From Akkermansia muciniphila (GTDB lineage: Bacteria; Verrucomicrobiota; Verrucomicrobiia; Limisphaerales; SIBE01), in assembly GCA_945861765.1 (NCBI GenBank), contig CAMAWP010000001.1, positions 16,302-80,301 of the forward strand: DNA of 64,000 bases. The letters are read 5' to 3'. The position numbers were made by a program, and so were the translations under genes. How positions within the stretch are numbered: the stretch's first letter is position 1; each line of letters begins with the position of its first letter. Below are positions 60,950-64,000 of the stretch, in pieces. Under the pieces are notes generated by a model, which had not been told where the DNA came from, did not search any database, and saw only the letters and a program-made list of their open reading frames with translations.

Positions 60950-62080
60950 ATGACAACTGTGATGAATGGCATCTCGTCCGATTCTCAACCCGCCTCGCCA
61001 AGCCCAGATAGCAAGGCCTTGACCCAATGGCCAGGTGTCATAAGCCATTACGCGAGATATCTGCCCATTTCCGAGTTTACCCCAATCATTACTCTCAACG
61101 AAGGCAACACACCACTGATTCGCGCAGATAATTTTGTGGAGGCCTGTGGTGGTGAATTCGAGCTGTGGCTTAAATATGAAGGCCTGAATCCCACTTGCTC
61201 ATTCAAGGACAGAGGGATGACGCTCGCCGTGTCCAAAGCCCGGGAAAGGAAAGCGGAGATAGTGATTTGCGCCAGCACTGGCAATACTTCCGCTTCCGCT
61301 GCGGCTTATGCAGCCAAGGCAAAAATGAAATGCATCGTCCTTTTGCCTCATGGCAACATCGCTTCGGGCAAATTAGCCCAGGCTTTGATGTATGGCGCGA
61401 CGACGATCTCCATCAACGGCAACTTCGATGACGCGCTTCGAATTGTTCGAGAGCTTGGTGAAACCGGCCAGGTCGAAGTCGTCAATAGCGTCAATCCATT
61501 TCGGATCGAAGGCCAAAAGACAGCGGCTTTTGAGATCTGCGACCAGTTGGGCCGCGCGCCAGACTTTCATTTCTTGCCAGTCGGCAACGCTGGAAATATC
61601 ACGGCGTACTGGCAAGGATATAAAGAATACTACTCCGTCCGTAAGGCCGATCGACTCCCGCGCCTGTTCGGTTTCCAAGCCGCTGGCGCAGCCCCGATCG
61701 TCGAAGGGCATCCCATTGAGAAGCCGGAAACGGTCGCATCGGCCATACGCATCGGCAATCCGGCGAGTTGGCAAGGCGCAAACGCCGCTCTAAACGAATC
61801 GAAAGGGCACATCGACAAAGTGAGTGATAGTGAAATCCTGGCTGCGTACAAATTGATTGCCAAGACTGAGGGAATATTTGTCGAACCCGCTTCAGCCGCG
61901 CCACTCGCAGGACTAATTCGGATAGCCAAAGCTGGAATGATTCCGCGAGGCAGTGTGGTCACGGCTATCATGACCGGCCACGGCTTGAAAGATCCAGACA
62001 ACGCAATTAAGTCAGCGGGCTTCGAACCCATCATCGTCGCTCCGATAAAAGAGGCAGTGATGAAAGTCATTGGATTATGA
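60950..62080 (+). CDS. thrC: Threonine synthase
   Basis: 376 residues from ATG 60950, since GAGTGAG lies a few bases before it; GTG 60941 would add three residues. PLP-dependent. The opening NEGNTPLIRADNFVEACGG, the PLP lysine in CSFKDRGMTLAVSKA and the glycine-rich HFLPVGNAGNITAYWQGYKEYY are typical of the short class of threonine synthase. Between hom and lysC. Confidence 0.96.
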   Translation: MTTVMNGISSDSQPASPSPDSKALTQWPGVISHYARYLPISEFTPIITLNEGNTPLIRADNFVEACGGEFELWLKYEGLNPTCSFKDRGMTLAVSKARERKAEIVICASTGNTSASAAAYAAKAKMKCIVLLPHGNIASGKLAQALMYGATTISINGNFDDALRIVRELGETGQVEVVNSVNPFRIEGQKTAAFEICDQLGRAPDFHFLPVGNAGNITAYWQGYKEYYSVRKADRLPRLFGFQAAGAAPIVEGHPIEKPETVASAIRIGNPASWQGANAALNESKGHIDKVSDSEILAAYKLIAKTEGIFVEPASAAPLAGLIRIAKAGMIPRGSVVTAIMTGHGLKDPDNAIKSAGFEPIIVAPIKEAVMKVIGL

Positions 62081-62126
62081 TCCTCTTGAGCACGGGAAAA
62101 AGTACAACGACAATCAATAGTTAGCC

Positions 62127-63347
62127 ATGGCACTCATCGTTCAAAAATACGGCGGCTCATCAGTGGCAAATCCTGAGCGAATTAAGAACGTAGCCGCGCG
62201 CGTAACAAAGTATCGCTCTCAGGGAGACCAAATCGTCGTCGTCGTCTCAGCCATGAGCGGCGTGACTGACAATTTGATAAAGCTGGCGAAGGAAATCATG
62301 CCGGTGCCGAGCGAGCGAGAAATGGATATGCTCCTCGCTACCGGGGAACAGACCACCATTGCTCTGACGGCAATAGCGCTGCATGCCCTCGGCGTTGATG
62401 CAATTTCGCTCACCGGTGCGCAAGCAGGTATTGTCACAGATGGCGTGCATACCAAGGCCAAAATTCAAAATATTACTCCAAAACAAATTCACGCATTGTT
62501 AAATGCCGGGCATGTGGTAATAGTCGCGGGCTTTCAGGGGCAAACTGCCGAAGGCCAAATCACTACGCTCGGCCGCGGAGGTTCTGATTTGACAGCGATC
62601 GCGCTCGCTGCGGCTTTGCACGCCGATCTTTGCCAAATCTACACCGATGTAGATGGAGTCTATACGGCGGACCCTCGAATTGTTACCGACGCGCGCAAAC
62701 TCAAAGAAATCTCGTACGACGAAATGCTCGAACTAGCCAGTTTAGGAGCGAAGGTTATGCAATCCCGATCAGTTGAGTTCGCAAAAAAATTCGGTGTAGT
62801 GTTCGAAGTTCGTTCCAGCCTTAATGATAACCCAGGTACAATTGTGAAAGAAGAAACCGAAAGCATGGAAGAGGTTGTAATTCGAGGTGTGTCACTCGAT
62901 AAGAATCAGGCCAAAGTCACCTTGGTGGCGGTGCCGGACCAACCCGGCGTTGCGTCGCGCGTTTTCAAGGCGCTAGCAGATGCAGTCATCAATGTGGACA
63001 TGATCGTTCAAAATGTCAGCCATGGTTCGGGAAGCCCGGCCACGGACCTATCGTTTACGGTAGATAAACCGGAGCTAGTAAAGGCATCTCGCGTAATCGA
63101 AACGCTAAAGAAGGATATCGGCTACCGCGAGGCAATCTCGGATGAAAAGATTGCGAAACTTTCGATCGTGGGTGTTGGGATGCGCAGTCATTCGGGAGTC
63201 GCGGCTAAGATGTTTGAAACACTCGCGACAGAAGGAATTAACATCGAGATGATCTCCACCAGTGAGATCAAGATCTCAGTCGTCATCGAGTTAGCCAAGG
63301 GGGAGCAAGCGATGAAAGCCGTGCATAAAGCTTTTCTAGGACCTTAA
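62127..63347 (+). CDS. lysC: Aspartate kinase
   Basis: 406 residues. MALIVQKYGGSSVANPERIKNVAARV is the ATP-binding start; LGRGGSDLTAIALAAALHADLCQIYTDVDGVYTADPRIV is the kinase signature. Two C-terminal ACT domains follow (VTLVAVPDQPGVASRVFKALADAVINVDMIVQNVS; LSIVGVGMRSHSGVAAKMFETLATEGINIEMISTSEIKI). Supplies aspartyl phosphate for lysine, threonine and methionine. It sits after thrC, 46 bases away. Confidence 0.98.
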   Translation: MALIVQKYGGSSVANPERIKNVAARVTKYRSQGDQIVVVVSAMSGVTDNLIKLAKEIMPVPSEREMDMLLATGEQTTIALTAIALHALGVDAISLTGAQAGIVTDGVHTKAKIQNITPKQIHALLNAGHVVIVAGFQGQTAEGQITTLGRGGSDLTAIALAAALHADLCQIYTDVDGVYTADPRIVTDARKLKEISYDEMLELASLGAKVMQSRSVEFAKKFGVVFEVRSSLNDNPGTIVKEETESMEEVVIRGVSLDKNQAKVTLVAVPDQPGVASRVFKALADAVINVDMIVQNVSHGSGSPATDLSFTVDKPELVKASRVIETLKKDIGYREAISDEKIAKLSIVGVGMRSHSGVAAKMFETLATEGINIEMISTSEIKISVVIELAKGEQAMKAVHKAFLGP

Positions 63348-63696
63348 CCTAACGCACGCACTACCTCGCTTGGTCCGAAGCGTCGGGGACAAATAACGAG
63401 TTCATCTGTTCGCGTGAGGTTCTGCAATCACCAACCCTGTTGAGCGGCCTCAACAGGAAAGTCCGAATCAATCGCTAACCGAAGTTCCTGGAGACTTCGG
63501 CGATTTCTTCGTAAAGTTGAGGTTTGTCGATTCTGTTGGGCTAAATTTCCTGTAATTCGCTAACTTTCAGTCGATTGCATTTTCGGTTGATTTTATCTAA
63601 TGTTGCTCGAAGGGTCGCCTTTACTTGCGACGCAGCCCGACAAATTCAGACATCTGGATGTGGTGCCTTTGATTTGCTGGCGGAGACGACAAAGAT
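63348..63696. other. Gap after lysC with two tandem hairpins
   Basis: CCTGTTGAG-CGGC-CTCAACAGG (63436-63457, nine-pair stem) and CCGAAGT-TCCTGGAG-ACTTCGG (63479-63500, seven-pair stem). Neither is followed by a clean T-run, so they may be weak or bidirectional terminators of hom-thrC-lysC, or an RNA element. Nothing else is seen in the 349 bases. Confidence 0.5.
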
Positions 63697-63915
63697 TTGA
63701 TACCAACTTTGGAATTCCCATCGTGCGATCTTGCCCGGTGGGCGCCACAATTCGTTATGCCCGAGCCATTTTTGCCGTTGTTTCCAGCCGATGTGACCGA
63801 GATCAATCGGCACGTTTCCTTTGCCAAGCGCGAGGGCCGGATTTATTACTTCGTAAACGTCAAGCGGAGGGCGTATTCCGTGCGCGGCAGGCGGCGTGTT
63901 AATCTGGGCGGATGA
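63697..63915 (+). CDS. Small protein preceding a probable insertion-sequence gene
   Basis: 72 residues (MIPTLEFPSCDLARW..., then FPADVTEINRHVSFAKREGRIYYFVNVKRRAY). It ends with GGATGA, the stop overlapping the next ATG, so the two are coupled. The FPxDVxxINxxxxFxxxxGxxYYF pattern is one I associate loosely with transposon-borne ORFs. Not identified; may be the first ORF of the element that follows. Confidence 0.4.
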   Translation: MIPTLEFPSCDLARWAPQFVMPEPFLPLFPADVTEINRHVSFAKREGRIYYFVNVKRRAYSVRGRRRVNLGG

Positions 63916-64000
63916 AAAAGTTCATGGGGATCCGTCGGCGCCGGTTCAGGAGCGAAGAGCGCGACCGTTTCGTGGAGCTCTATCTTCGGAGCGGCGTCAC
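63912..64000 (+). CDS. Probable IS66-type accessory (TnpA-like) protein, 3' end outside window
   Basis: Only 29 codons: MKKFMGIRRRRFRSEERDRFVELYLRSGVT. The basic start, then RSEERDRFVELYLRSGVT, look like the helix-turn-helix start of IS66-family TnpA (pattern FSxEERxRLVxxYxxSG). The rest is beyond base 64000, so the family call is provisional. Confidence 0.45.
   Translation, partial: MKKFMGIRRRRFRSEERDRFVELYLRSGV

Noticed and set aside
63436-63500. GGAAAGTCCGAAT resembles the conserved GAGGAAAGUCCGG of RNase P RNA
   Set aside because: The rest of the RNase P structure (further conserved blocks, ~350 bases) is not present; the gap is only 349 bases and hairpins do not fit.

Overview
The window looks like chromosomal DNA of a flagellated, diderm bacterium. 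My best guess is the PVC superphylum, probably Verrucomicrobiota. This rests on the TPR-rich giant protein, the weak Shine-Dalgarno sequences, the in-frame micro-repeats (HPTSN and SQISNLK types) and the sequence style; no search was possible. Almost the whole window is devoted to building, driving and, I infer, sugar-coating a flagellum.

Layout. (1) 1-1741, plus strand: the tail of a PilB/GspE-type ATPase and a zinc-ribbon methyltransferase. (2) 1880-6468, minus strand: a short operon with a small unknown protein, a MAF/DUF115-like protein, a B12-binding radical SAM enzyme, a CMP-sugar synthetase and a second DUF115-like protein. It starts from a sigma-54 promoter that is a diverged copy of the flgB promoter and ends at a hairpin terminator. 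(3) 6791-26972, minus strand: a 20-kb glycan operon. It encodes a CBS-NeuB-SAF-TIM-barrel fusion (nonulosonic acid synthase), a second CMP-sugar synthetase, a DUF115-TPR-methyltransferase fusion, a C-methyltransferase, a DegT aminotransferase, a cupin epimerase, three SDR epimerase/dehydratases in a row, two more methyltransferases, and a 2357-residue protein with three GT2 glycosyltransferase domains and TPR arrays. A strong terminator follows. (4) 27455-28003: a NusG/RfaH-type paralogue just before the glycan operon. (5) 28179-30617: fliW-csrA-fliC-fliC, the partner-switch module with two short flagellins, behind a candidate sigma-54 promoter. (6) 30963-51919, minus strand: flgB-flgC-fliE-F-G-H-I-J-motE-like-fliK-flgD-flgE-fliL-M-N-O-P-Q-R-flhB-flhA-flhF, a nearly complete basal body, export and hook operon. 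(7) 52663-57592, plus strand: a Sel1-repeat protein with a protease-like domain lacking recognisable catalytic His and Ser, then a small membrane protein, FliA, MotA, MotB and a small unknown protein. (8) 57716-63347: housekeeping genes, enolase (minus) and hom-thrC-lysC (plus). (9) 63697-64000: the start of a probable insertion sequence.

How it may work together. An inferred model: sigma-54 and a flagellar enhancer-binding protein switch on basal-body genes and, through the copied promoter, part of the glycosylation machinery. FliW and CsrA time flagellin synthesis, possibly through a hairpin carrying AAGGAT between the two flagellin genes. The NusG paralogue may let polymerase read through the long glycan operon, whose enzymes make CMP-activated nonulosonic acids and other modified sugars and transfer them to flagellin. 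The most unusual items are the duplicated promoter with its flgB codon remnant, the dedicated NusG beside the glycan operon, and the giant triple-GT2 protein.
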